This document shows positions 55,009 through 64,000 of a DNA stretch of 64,000 bases, piece by piece (within the stretch, counting starts at the first letter, position 1; each line of letters begins with the position of its first letter). The position numbers were made by a program, and so were the translations under genes. The notes under the pieces are model-generated. The model did not search any database. It saw only the letters and a program-made list of their open reading frames with translations, and was not told the DNA's origin. Source of the DNA: Lyophyllum atratum (lineage: Eukaryota > Basidiomycota > Agaricomycetes > Agaricales > Lyophyllaceae); NCBI GenBank assembly GCA_014905825.1, contig JACGCN010000021.1:806001-870000 (forward strand). Direction: 5' to 3'.

Positions 55009-56643
55009 CTAAGCTTCAGTCTCAGTCCGCTGAGCCGGAATATACTTCTTCGCCCACCGCGCCGTCTCCTCGCGCGCATTGAGTAGCGGGTCAAGTGGCT
55101 CGAACGACCATGACGGGGCATGTATGTGGATGTGGTTCGGGCCCATCGCTGACGCGGGCGGATACATTGACAGCGCGGCGAGGGAGAGATACGTGTGATA
55201 TGGGTCTAACGATAACCGGCGACCAAGGGTGGAGTCAGCTGTCATACAGGTTCGGCATAAGGCCAGGACGCCCACGTACCTGGGTGCTCTCCGGGGGCCT
55301 TTGCGATGCCGCCGTACTTAAACTGGCAGCTCCCTAGAAACATGGCGAGGGCACTGGCATCGACGAGGTCGCTCGCGCCGAGGATCTGGGCCACCATGCG
55401 TCAGATGCTTTGGCCGGTCGGGGCAAAAATGAGTCACCACGAACTTGAAGGGCGGCGCCACACCAGAAGCAGTAGCACGCATCGGCATCCTTGCCTGTGC
55501 GTCCGCTGAACCCACCAGACGGGTGCTGATTACGGACGAGCCATTGAATTGTGAGCTGACGCTCGGTAGCTGTTAATAGGGGTGCTGGTGTGGGAGGCAC
55601 AAGATGAAGCGACGCGATCGCGATGTAAGTCGTTCCCCCTGAGAGAATACCTTACTCGAGGCGGCGAAAACATTAAAATTGCGGCTGACCTTGGGCTTCA
55701 CAGAACGGGGCCTGGCCGTATCCGCCTTCATAGGTCTACGGGTGGTCGGAAATATGTATGCCAAGAATGATGCAACAAGGCGTACCCTGCAGGATGCGAT
55801 AAAGGCGATAGCTTGGTCTTTGTTGACGGCTGACCAGTCATCTAACATATGACTGATCGCAAATGCACAATAGAGCGACCTCAGGTCAGTCTCATTACTT
55901 CCGGGCACGGTGGAGAAGCTGCATGCCGTGATAAAGATAGTCTCGATGAACCATACCTAGAGTATTTACCTTCCATCGTCCCTTTGGCATGCAGAGATGA
56001 AGTCTAGCAGACCTCCGCGGTCTAACCGCGAAAAATCGTCCCGAAGGATGGCGAGAGTGAGTAACGCTGTATAGGTCATAATAATGTGAGGCGTGTCGTA
56101 ATTCGTGTACTTCTCGTCCTATGGAGAAACCACTCGTTAGAGAACCATGATTGGTGCCGCGTGGAATAATGACTAACGTGTGTGCGGGGACCGGGGGTCA
56201 TGAATGGGCTGGGCCGGAATCCAGAGCCATATTGACCACCTGAAGGTGGCAAGGGTCAGAGAGGATGACACCGCATAGGCGTTGCGACTGAACTGGTCTG
56301 CTGCTCCCAGATCCATTCCCGCCATTCCTCGCGGTCTGTGATGCAAGTTTTTTCCTGGATAGTACCCAGGAGGTCTAGAGATCCTATGCAATAAAACGCG
56401 AGCGCCATCCTTGGTAACCAGAAGAAAAATGTAAGAATCATAAGCAAAAAAACGTCGCAGGTTGCTCGATCACCTTGACGCGTCGACCTCAGTTTGTGAC
56501 TCTGGAAGAGCTAGAAGATGGCGTGAGCGTTGTATGTCGAGATTACTCCTATTAACGGTACCTTGGAGACATCGTATACAGTGTGCAGTGTGCCCCCCGC
56601 GGGCAAGAGGCGGAAGAGTCGGCATTTGTTCGAAATCTGACAT
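55009..56643 (-). CDS. CDC43: Geranylgeranyltransferase type I beta subunit
   Basis: From ATG 56643: MSDFEQMPTLPPLARGGHTA, HCIRCLQ, an intron, a short exon (ESQTEVDAS), then RMALAFYCIGSLDLLGTIQ and CITDREEWREWIWEQQ. Further exons give GSGFRPSPFMTPGP, YDTPHIIMTYTALLTLAILR, RGGLLDFISACQRDDGRFS, DLRSLYCAFAISHMLDDW, LLTATERQLTIQWLVRNQH, SGGFSGRTGKDADACYCFW and LSLAALSMYP, ending at 55009. The prenyltransferase repeats form an alpha-alpha barrel. The zinc ligands Asp and Cys are in KDADACYC and the His is in PYHTYLSLAAL. With the shared alpha subunit (RAM2) it adds geranylgeranyl to CaaL-box proteins such as Rho1 and Cdc42. Length and motifs fit a working enzyme. Confidence 0.9.
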
Positions 56644-57181
56644 AGACTCAGTAGGGCTTTTTGCGAGAGATGAGATATGTACAAGCACGAGATGCAGACG
56701 CAGATACAAGAAAGCAAGCAGGGGTCTTATAGAGCTGAAATGGGCATGGCTACAATCGCGTGAGGCAGAGATTATGGTCCAAGAAGAAGACGCGTGGACT
56801 CGATCATCACCCAAATTGTAGTCGCGGAGTGAAACCATCGATTGACTGCCAACGCGGACGATGTGGATCCACTATTAATACCATTGCAGACTCGGAGCCA
56901 AGCCATAGCCCTCGACAGCCCTCGAGGTGTACTTCAGCTGAACACCCTGAGCACGCCACTTCCCGAGAGCTTCTTATGTGTACTCATCAGTCCGATGCAA
57001 AAAACAAAACCGATTACGGTGACAATGTGCAATTGGTTAAAGATGCTGGGTCGGAATAAGAGACGACAGGGGTAGAGGGTGATGATGGTAGAGGTACAAA
57101 TATCGGAGCACACGCTGGGGGGGAAAATAAGACGAAACACAGAAATAAAGCAGAGTGTCTGCAAGCGGCCAAGATAATCAT
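56644..57181. other. Spacer between CDC43 promoter side and NOT2 3' end
   Basis: About 540 bp. No gene seen; it should contain the CDC43 promoter and the NOT2 3' untranslated region. Confidence 0.4.
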
Positions 57182-59531
57182 TCACAGCCCTGCCATGCCC
57201 ATCTGGAAAGATCCTCTTTGCGTCAGCTGCACCTGCCCTCCCTGCGACTGGTGCTGTTGCTGCCCCACAGCCTGCGCTTGCGCCTGCACCGCCGATTGCG
57301 CGAGCACTAGCCCGGGACCCGTCACAAACGCCGGCACGTTCTTCTCCTCCAGGTCGGAATAAAGCACCGTCATGTCCTTCCTCTCCTTGACCCAGTTTTC
57401 CGGATCCCAGAACGTGTACTGCCCTTGCTCCCCACCTGGCACCTTCTGGGAAGGCGAAGTGCCACTTTCCTTCGTGATCCACAACCGCAGGTCCTTATGA
57501 TACCGCCAATTTCGGTTCCACCTATGGGAGACCATGAGTTTTCAGATTTATCATCCACGAAGATAGCAAGGGTTTGCACAAGAAAGCCGCGGTGGTTTAC
57601 TAATGAAAAAGCGAAAAACACGCACAGTTCTTGCGCAGCAACCTCCTGTAGCGCATCCCTCGGACTTGAGTAGAACATGAAGAATAGGGTCTCATCGCTG
57701 AATGCCGTTGCCTTATTAGGCCCCGGGGGTGGTGCCTGTACACTGGCGTAGCATGTGGGTAGATGGAAATCGGGCTCTACTGTCCTTGCGGCCGATTGGT
57801 CTGCCCAGGGTGTGATGAACGTCGAATATAGGTCGCTGGTCACGTTTTGTGTATCAAGATCGGAGCAGCCTCGATGGGACGGCCCAACTCACCCAGAATA
57901 CCCCATATCCAGGCCCATCGTGCCCAGATCCGTTCCGATACCCGACATCCCTTGATCCAGGTCTGTCCCTACGTTCTTAAGCATCGCCAACAGCCCCAGC
58001 AGGCCCCACCTATCTGCGGCACTGACGAGTACTTGTTGTGCTGGCGTTTGCGGGTGGTGTTGTGTGTGCGGTATTGAGCTCGACTGCAGCGAGGCAGGAT
58101 TTTGGTGCGTATTCGGGTTCGTCGAGTTTGGTGGAGGATTTGACTCTCCGGGTGCGCCATTAGGGGTGTACTGGGGTTGTCCGGATGCGGATGCGTTCGC
58201 CGGTGTGTGTGCGTATGGCGGCGGCGGTACACCTGGAGGGGCATTTAAATGTGTTGTCGATGCCGTTTGAGACAAGTGAGTGCCGTTTTGCTGTGGTTGC
58301 GTCGAGGGTGTCTGAGAACGGGTTGAGAAAGACCCTTGAGTGTCTACGCCTTGTGATTGGGAGCCAGGGTTGGCATTAGGGGAGTTCCATGCTTGTGCTT
58401 GGTTCAGCTTGACGGCGAAGTTATTCTGCATTGAATATCACGTCAGCGTTTGGTACGCTATGTAAATTGTAGCAGCGGCAGGTAGCTGAAAAGAAAGTCG
58501 CGCGAAAGGATCCGACTCGACAACGGAGCGAACCACGATGAAAATTGTTGCAATGAGACGTACCCGCTGTTGTTGTTTCTCTGCCTCTGTCTGCCCCTGA
58601 TTGAACCCCGGATGCACATTTCTCGACTGTCCCAAGTTCAACATGCCTGGTGTTCCCGGCTGCAAACTCCCACCTAGCGCGCCTAGAAGGTTCTGTCGAT
58701 GTTGCTGTTGCGACGGATCCGAGTGCTGGAAGCCGTTGAGCCCTGGAGGATGCGATTGGCTGTCTTGGCTCGAATTTTGACTTTGTCCGTTCTGGCCTTG
58801 GGTTTGTGGTTGACCGCCAAGTGCAGGAAAATCGTCGGGCGTGAAGTCTCGTGTTTGGACCGTACTGCCACCGACCCCTCCGCCGATTGTCCCTGCTCCT
58901 GTTCCTCCTAAAGGCACACCCGTCCCTGCCTGACTCGCGTAACTCGTCGTGACGGAGCCCCCCGCTGCCGTCCCATTGCTCCCCGTCGATGTATTGTTCG
59001 CTGGGGTTGATCCGAGCGCGGGGAAGTCGTTCGGGTCGAGGCCGACGTCGCTCGCCGACGACACCGACTGCGCGTTTGCTAGATTCGGGGTCTGTGTGAG
59101 ATGCGGCGGTAGGGATGTTGAAGTCCCGTTCGTTTGTTGCTGATGCGATGAGGATTGCTGCTGTTGCTGTTGGAGCGTCGTGCTTGATGGGTGCTGACCC
59201 AAGCCACCGCCAAATGCAAAACTACTCTGCCCTCGCTGCTGAATGAACCCTGGAGTCGACTGCGAGACCATAGCTTGCACTTGGGACTGTTGTGAGGGGG
59301 CTCGGTGGGTGTTCGGCTGCATCCCCGTGACATAACCGCTGCCTGGAAGTGCATTGACATTTCTTGGTGGCACGCCGTATGAGGGATAGGTCGGTCGAAA
59401 TTGGCTTGTAATGCCTGGATTCTGTGTTAGACTCGGAGGTCTTTGCTGCGGCTGGCCTGGAATGGTTCATTCCAGGAAACATCAGTGCATAGATAAATTG
59501 CGAAGACTCTAGACACACCTGGTCGATTCAT
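57182..59531 (-). CDS. NOT2: CCR4-NOT complex subunit NOT2
   Basis: Exon 1 encodes only MNRPG (ATG 59531); after an intron comes QPQQRPPSLTQNPGITSQF. The first 500 residues are Gln/Ser/Gly-rich and disordered. They include two DFPALG motifs (DPNDFPALGS at about 59.02 kb, TPDDFPALGG at about 58.84 kb), a motif also found in animal CNOT2. A segment ADRWGLLGLLAMLKNVGTDL (about 57.96-58.02 kb) and the exon with NVTSDLYSTFITPWADQ lead to the C-terminal NOT2/3/5 domain. Its landmarks are ETLFFMFYSSPRDALQEVAA, then NRNWRYHKDLRLWITKES, YTFWDPENWVKERKDM and a Gln-rich tail. NOT2 joins NOT1 and NOT3/5 to form the core that recruits deadenylases for mRNA decay and repression. No defect is visible. Confidence 0.92.
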
Positions 59532-60999
59532 GGCTCTGAAAATTGGTGGAAAAAGGCTGGAAAAAAGGGAGATGAGCGTTCTCTTTTCGTTTTATATGGC
59601 AGGCGAGAAAGCGACGGACTATGTGCGCAGATATCGTGTTTGAAGACGAGATATGTGCCGGTCAGCGTTCAAGAAATCTGTTGCTCCTCCTCTCTTTGTT
59701 GACCCTTTGTTTGGAGCACACCCTCCGTTATGTAAGCGCTGCCCCATTCTTTGCTCACTCTCTTCTTTCATCCATCCACGACGACGACGGCCACGTTAAT
59801 TCTGGCCGACAAAGGAACTCCTAAGCTAGGCTCGAGGGCGCTAATTTGGCGATTGAACGCCTCGTGACCACGTTGCATCTGGGTGTGATGTGCACTCACT
59901 AGAGTCTCAGATTCGAAAGGGAACTCAATTTTTGTCCAGTGAAATGTATTTCCCTGGGACTCGGTTGGACGTTTCCCCACACCTTGGCCTCCGACGCCGT
60001 CACCACCAGCGTGATTCAGACGTGGGCTGAAGTCCGCACGAAGGTGGAGCTTAACTCTTAGCGAGACGTCTCCCCGCCACTCCGCACCGGAATTCGCGAA
60101 ACACATCCACCGTCGTCACAGAATAGGACAACCATCCTCCATATCCATTTTTCTGTAGTGCAAGACCTTTCGACTCAAATGTACTACATGTCAGTGATTC
60201 ACATTCCCATGCCATACACATTTTCTTTGTTAGCATGAATCGTTGTTTCTGTACGCGTAATGGGAATACTTCCGGGCTCTGCAGCCTTACGTTAACAGCC
60301 AAGTTGTTGCGTTCGAAACCACCGTCGAGATGACAGCTGATGACAGGCTATGCACTCCATTAGACTCCATTCCGTCGCTTGCGCCTTCACGATCACCTCA
60401 GGCTAAAACTGAGTTGTCGTGTGTTTGATCGTGAAGCTATAAGCTTTTAGGATTGTGATGGTGATCGATCATTGCAGTACACATAGATCGTAGTGAGCTC
60501 CTTTACGATCTGCACAGTCTGCGCCGTTTCTCTGTATAAGACCGTCACCAACGTCATTAGCATAGCAATAGCAACAAATTCCAAATCACCCAACGGACCC
60601 AAGCCCCAATCTGGTGTACAACAATTGATATTTGAACAGGAAAGAAAAAAAAAAACATAGGGTGCCAATAACACATCTAGCTTAGCGATAAACATGCATA
60701 GCGAACAAAAAGGAGTGACTGAGGTGTAAAGAGTGACACAGTGGTAACAAAGTACCGAGACGCGGACAAGACCGGGGGGGCACAAAGTGTCCAATGTGGA
60801 GTGGGAGGCCAGGATGCGGCGGGAGGGGATATGGGAAGGATGATATGCTATGTATAATATACACTGAATGGGAGGTTGGATGGATGAATGGAGGGTTGCG
60901 ATGATGGGGGGTGCGGGGACGGGGGGGCGTGCACACATGCATGGTGGCGACAGCAGTAGAGCGCGGGGGGAACTGATATGGAGGGTACACGAGGGCGTC
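59532..60999. other. Intergenic region between NOT2 promoter and the next gene's 3' end
   Basis: About 1.47 kb. It should hold the NOT2 promoter on the left and the 3' untranslated region of the gene at 61000-62161 on the right. The long minus-strand frame 60447-61094 is antisense-free but has no family features and overlaps the last exon of the next gene, so I treat it as chance. No RNA gene seen. Confidence 0.45.
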
Positions 61000-62161
61000 C
61001 TACGCGAAGATGGCAACACAAATGACAAATGGGATATAAGTGAAAACGGAAATGACGGCCATGACGCGACACCGCAAGCGCCATGATTTCGCATCTAGGG
61101 AGCAACATGAATAATGTAACATGAGACGTAAACCACCATAGAAACTCACCATATTCCACCTGCGGGTCATCCAACACCACCCCCTTCTCCAGCTCACCCC
61201 CATCCAGCCTCCGCGTCTTCGGAATGCCCGTAAACGACGCAACCCACCACATCGGGAACACCACAAACCCCAAGAAAAACATCCACGCATGCAGGGGACT
61301 CCCCCCACGCTCCACCCACCCCCTCCACCCGCTCATCCCATCCACATTTCCAGATGGAAACGACAGCGACCACGGCGTACTCTGGATCGGCGCGGGTTTT
61401 CGCGGATCGCGCATGTGGAAAGTCGAGGATCGGGCGACCGAGGGCGCGTGCGGCGAGATCAGCGCGGACATGGGTATGGATGCTTGGGAGAGGCTGCGCC
61501 GTGATGGAGCGCGCTGTGGGGGTTGATGAACTGGAGTGGGCAGCCGGAGCTGCTGCGAGGCGCTGTGTTTGCTTGACCACGAGCCGGTGTTGGCGGCATT
61601 TTGGATTTCGCCGGATGTGCGCGAAGGGGAACGGGATTCGGGCGTTGTAGAGAGGCGGGCTCGTTTCCGGTGGTATGAGGAGGGCGCGCTCCGTGTGGAG
61701 TTGGAGTTTGCAGAGGCGCGGTGTGCTACATATTTATAATGAACACGAGGATCAGCGATGAAAGAAAAGAACGTACGTCTAGGCTCGATAACGAATGTTG
61801 CTCGAGGTTCCTTCGTCTCTTTTGGTGGGGTTCCGCCGCCTTCAACGCCAGCTTCATCCGCCTTCCTCTTCCCTTTGTGAACGGACGCCGGTCTTGCGGC
61901 AGGGGGCGTCGAGGGTACCCGCAGAACCGAGACGAGAGGTTCCGTAGATGTGTGATGGGCGGGATGGCGGAAGGTGGGTGAAATAGGGGAGATTTGTGGG
62001 GTAGCGGCAGTGAATGAGAGCGATGGTGGCGCTAGGTTCGAAGTCGAAGGCGCTCCAGGGGCCGGATATGGAACGGTGTTGATTTTTGGCGGGGGTGAGG
62101 GAATGCGTTCGGGGGTATTCGACTTGGACCCTTGTGATGGGCGCGAGGTGCTCCTGGCCAT
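61000..62161 (-). CDS. Fungal membrane protein with disordered N-terminus and two C-terminal helices
   Basis: From ATG 62161: MARSTSRPSQGSKSNTPERI, then a long Pro/Ser-rich region (PSPPPKINTVPYPAPGAPST; HKGKRKADEAGVEGGGTPPK). An intron follows FVIEPR; more Ser/Arg-rich sequence follows (SSYHRKRARLSTTPESRSPS). The conserved end has HAWMFFLGFVVFPMWWVASF, a polar loop (IPKTRRLDGGELEKG) and, after an intron, DAKSWRLRCRVMAVISVFTY with IPFVICVAIFA. Two membrane segments flank a short loop, so the long N-terminus and C-terminus should lie on one side. The W-R-x-R-C-R-x-M helix is shared by an uncharacterised fungal family as far as I recall; no function is known to me. The GTG further upstream could be passed over, since ATG 62161 is the first Met. 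Confidence 0.68.
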
Positions 62162-62285
62162 GGCAAGTCTTTTGAGGCTGCGATTGCTAATTCCAGACGT
62201 CACAAGATAAGGGGGAGCGGGAGTATTACTGCTGCGCGTAGCAGTGGGTATATTATGCGTGTGGGCGTCTGTAAGATCGTCAGGT

Positions 62286-63708
62286 TTACACGTGTAGGCG
62301 CCACCGACAGAAACGCACGTTGAAGTAGAAATGGAGATCCCAGAACAGGTGTCCTAAACGACTGTCGCCGCACCCGACGCCGCGAACGAGGAAAGAGAAA
62401 GAAAATGGATAGGAGAACGGACGGTGAGCGAAAAACAAGGACAGATGTGACAAGCCAAAAGCACCCACGCGGTTTCCTCGTGCCTGTCCTGATTGGGACG
62501 AAGTCGGCTCGGCAATCATTTCGGTTCCCGGTCTTGCCTGTTTCACACCCAATGACATCCACACCATTTTCCTCGAGACCTGGGCTTCCCAACTTCCTGC
62601 CCGCCCGTTCCTATGACCGACCGAAGATGCCTGTTCTGCGCTGAAATCTGCACTGACTCGTCTACTGCTTTTACTTGCGTTACTCTCCGATCTCTTGTGC
62701 GCCTGACGACGTGAAATGGGTGTTGTATACTCTGCTTCCGAATAATACTCAAGTGGTTGGGTTCTTGATTGCGTTCTTGCGCGTTTTCTGATGGATCTTC
62801 TAGAGGGGACTCTACTTTTATGCGAAAGGGATGGTAGGGAATGTGAGTGACGTGCGACTTTGGACGAGCCCATTTCATCGGCGGACGGGACAAGAGGGAA
62901 GCTACTGTCCTCGCGGCGTTTTTTTGAGACCGACTGGAACGCTGGATGGTCGAGTGGTGGCATGGGTGGAGGCGGGGTTTCAGTAGATGCGTGCGTCTTG
63001 TGGTGTGACGCAAGTGTATGCGCAGGCGAAGACACCCCGAAAGTGTTGCTGGAGGACACTGTATTACGACGGCTACGTTCGCTCTGTGAAAAATCTGAAG
63101 ACGAGCCAGATATCGATCTCTGAGAATAATATTGTGTATCGTTTGCTGTGTCCCGCGAAAGCTGGGAATGAGGTGTCGTCGGAGCAGTGCGTTTCGGAAG
63201 CTGGCGACGTGGAGCATCTCCTTGGCCAAAGGTCTCTCCAGACATGTTGCGACCAGTTGCAGACGATGCGCTTGAGCTGGATAATGACTGGTCAAGCTTT
63301 TGGATAGTATTTTGTACGTCATCATTCGTATTCAAAGGCGCTGCAAGAGAGATGGGTCGAGTGAGTGTGACATAAGGCAATAGACTCAATCAAGCTACCA
63401 GCGGACTGCGCACTGGCATCGTTAGGACGTCTTCGAGTACTCGAGGTCAGGGAAACAAATTGTGTGCTCGCTGACTTCTCCGTTTGCGTAGTTGTTGGCA
63501 AATCGTCTCGATCAAATTTGGTCTTCAACTTGTCTGGTTCTTGCTCGAGTAAAGAATTCAGGTCCGGATGGATTCTGCGATCGATCGGGTGAAATAAAGG
63601 AACATCTTTGCCCGAGTAAACTTCTTCAGATATTGTGATATGCTGGCCTCGTCGCTTCGAGCGCCATTCCATGATACGGGTCATAAAACTCAGCATCGGT
63701 TCCTTCAT
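62286..63708 (-). CDS. Ser/Arg-rich protein of unknown function, 5' end uncertain
   Basis: From ATG 63708: MKEPMLSFMTRIMEWRSKRR, ISEEVYSGKDVPLFHPIDRR, then Ser/Thr-rich text (TQTEKSASTQFVSLTSSTRR). After an intron at about 63345-63390 come NTNDDVQNTIQKLDQSLSSS, SSSDFSQSERSRRNTVSSSN, RVPSRRSIRKRARTQSRTQP and, near the end, SFSFLVRGVGCGDSRLG. The stop is at 62286. Composition suggests a disordered, phosphorylated protein; I do not recognise it. Upstream frame continues to RLYETRDLEKKTQPS before a stop at the ttctag, so an earlier exon is likely. An open segment 63979-63852 starts MEFQPYTACFLLTFWCSLKV and ends at a perfect gtgagt donor, but no acceptor joins it in frame to this exon, so the 5' structure stays open. 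Confidence 0.5.
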
Positions 63709-63851
63709 CGATGGTTGTGTCTTCTTCTCCAGGTCTCGAGTCTCGTAAAGCCGCTAGAAAGAGCGTAAGTAATAGATTGCTAGCTGGGCAGGTGCATCTG
63801 CAGTGGTCGAGGTAGAACTCAGACTGTAAGTTGTAACGCGTCACGACTCAC

Positions 63852-63979
63852 TCAATATTGTCGCGTTCAATCACGTGAACATAACTCCCCCAACGGGAAT
63901 TCAGAAGCGACGACGCTCTCACTTTCAAGCTGCACCAGAAGGTAAGCAAGAAACAGGCAGTGTACGGCTGGAATTCCAT
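63852..63979 (-). CDS. Possible first exon (signal-peptide-like) of the gene at 62286-63708
   Basis: ATG 63979, hydrophobic start MEFQPYTACFLLTFWCSLKV, later SYVHVIERDNIE, then gtgagt at 63851. The next good acceptor (ctgcag, 53 bp on) gives a frame that ends in a stop after about 50 codons, not the main frame. It could belong to a short separate transcript. Confidence 0.3.
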
Positions 63980-64000
63980 AGTTCCGTACGCTTGAATGTA

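Noticed and set aside
54246..55121. Short minus-strand frames downstream of CDC43
   Set aside because: They overlap each other in different frames and show no domain, signal or splice logic.
60447..61094. 215-codon minus-strand open frame
   Set aside because: It overlaps the last exon of the membrane protein gene and its 3' flank, has low-complexity Pro/Ser/Cys text, and matches no family pattern.
62200..62592. 130-codon minus-strand open frame
   Set aside because: It is a different frame of the 3' end of the Ser/Arg-rich gene and of the spacer, with no family features.

Overview
The window looks like the genome of a filamentous basidiomycete, most likely an Agaricomycete. Genes are broken by many short (about 45-80 bp) GT-AG introns, proteins are typical fungal housekeeping and secreted types, and three lineage-typical items occur: an Agaricomycete integrase-like family, a seven-helix orphan membrane protein family, and a Ngaro-type tyrosine-recombinase retroelement. 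All assignments come from reading the sequence and recalling protein families; no database search was run.

Left part (1-32.8 kb). A truncated integrase-like gene runs off the left edge and has a 277-bp tandem duplication just upstream. Then come a YSC84/SH3YL1 actin-patch protein (+), an ectonucleotide pyrophosphatase/phosphodiesterase (-), an orphan multi-pass membrane protein (-) and the 16-kb midasin gene MDN1/REA1 (-). Midasin has six AAA modules, a linker, an acidic region and a MIDAS domain. Divergent from it is a secreted GH20 beta-hexosaminidase (+). A SAR1-like GTPase gene follows with all nucleotide-binding motifs altered but the splice pattern and reading frame intact. Next is a secreted phytase-like esterase (+).

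Middle part (33-52 kb) is a transposon-rich island. A second phytase-like gene is split by a long-TIR DNA element of 7,412 bp with a 9-bp target duplication. The element carries no visible transposase but does carry a coiled-coil protein gene. Inside it sits a complete Ty1/copia retrotransposon with its own 5-bp target duplication and one uninterrupted polyprotein ORF. After a SUN-like gene (SLP1) comes a Ngaro-type element with the split-direct-repeat layout A1-ORFs-B1-A2-B2, overlapping gag and RT/RNase H frames, and a recombinase with an in-frame stop.

Right part (52-64 kb) returns to ordinary genes, all on the minus strand: an O-fucosyltransferase-like type II membrane protein whose start codon appears to be split by an intron, geranylgeranyltransferase I beta subunit (CDC43), CCR4-NOT subunit NOT2, a two-helix membrane protein and a Ser-rich protein of unknown function.

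The conserved genes do not form one pathway (ribosome biogenesis, chitin turnover, prenylation, mRNA decay, ER membrane). The main interest lies in the nested insertion at 33.4-42.7 kb and in the degenerate SAR1 gene at 29.1-30.0 kb.
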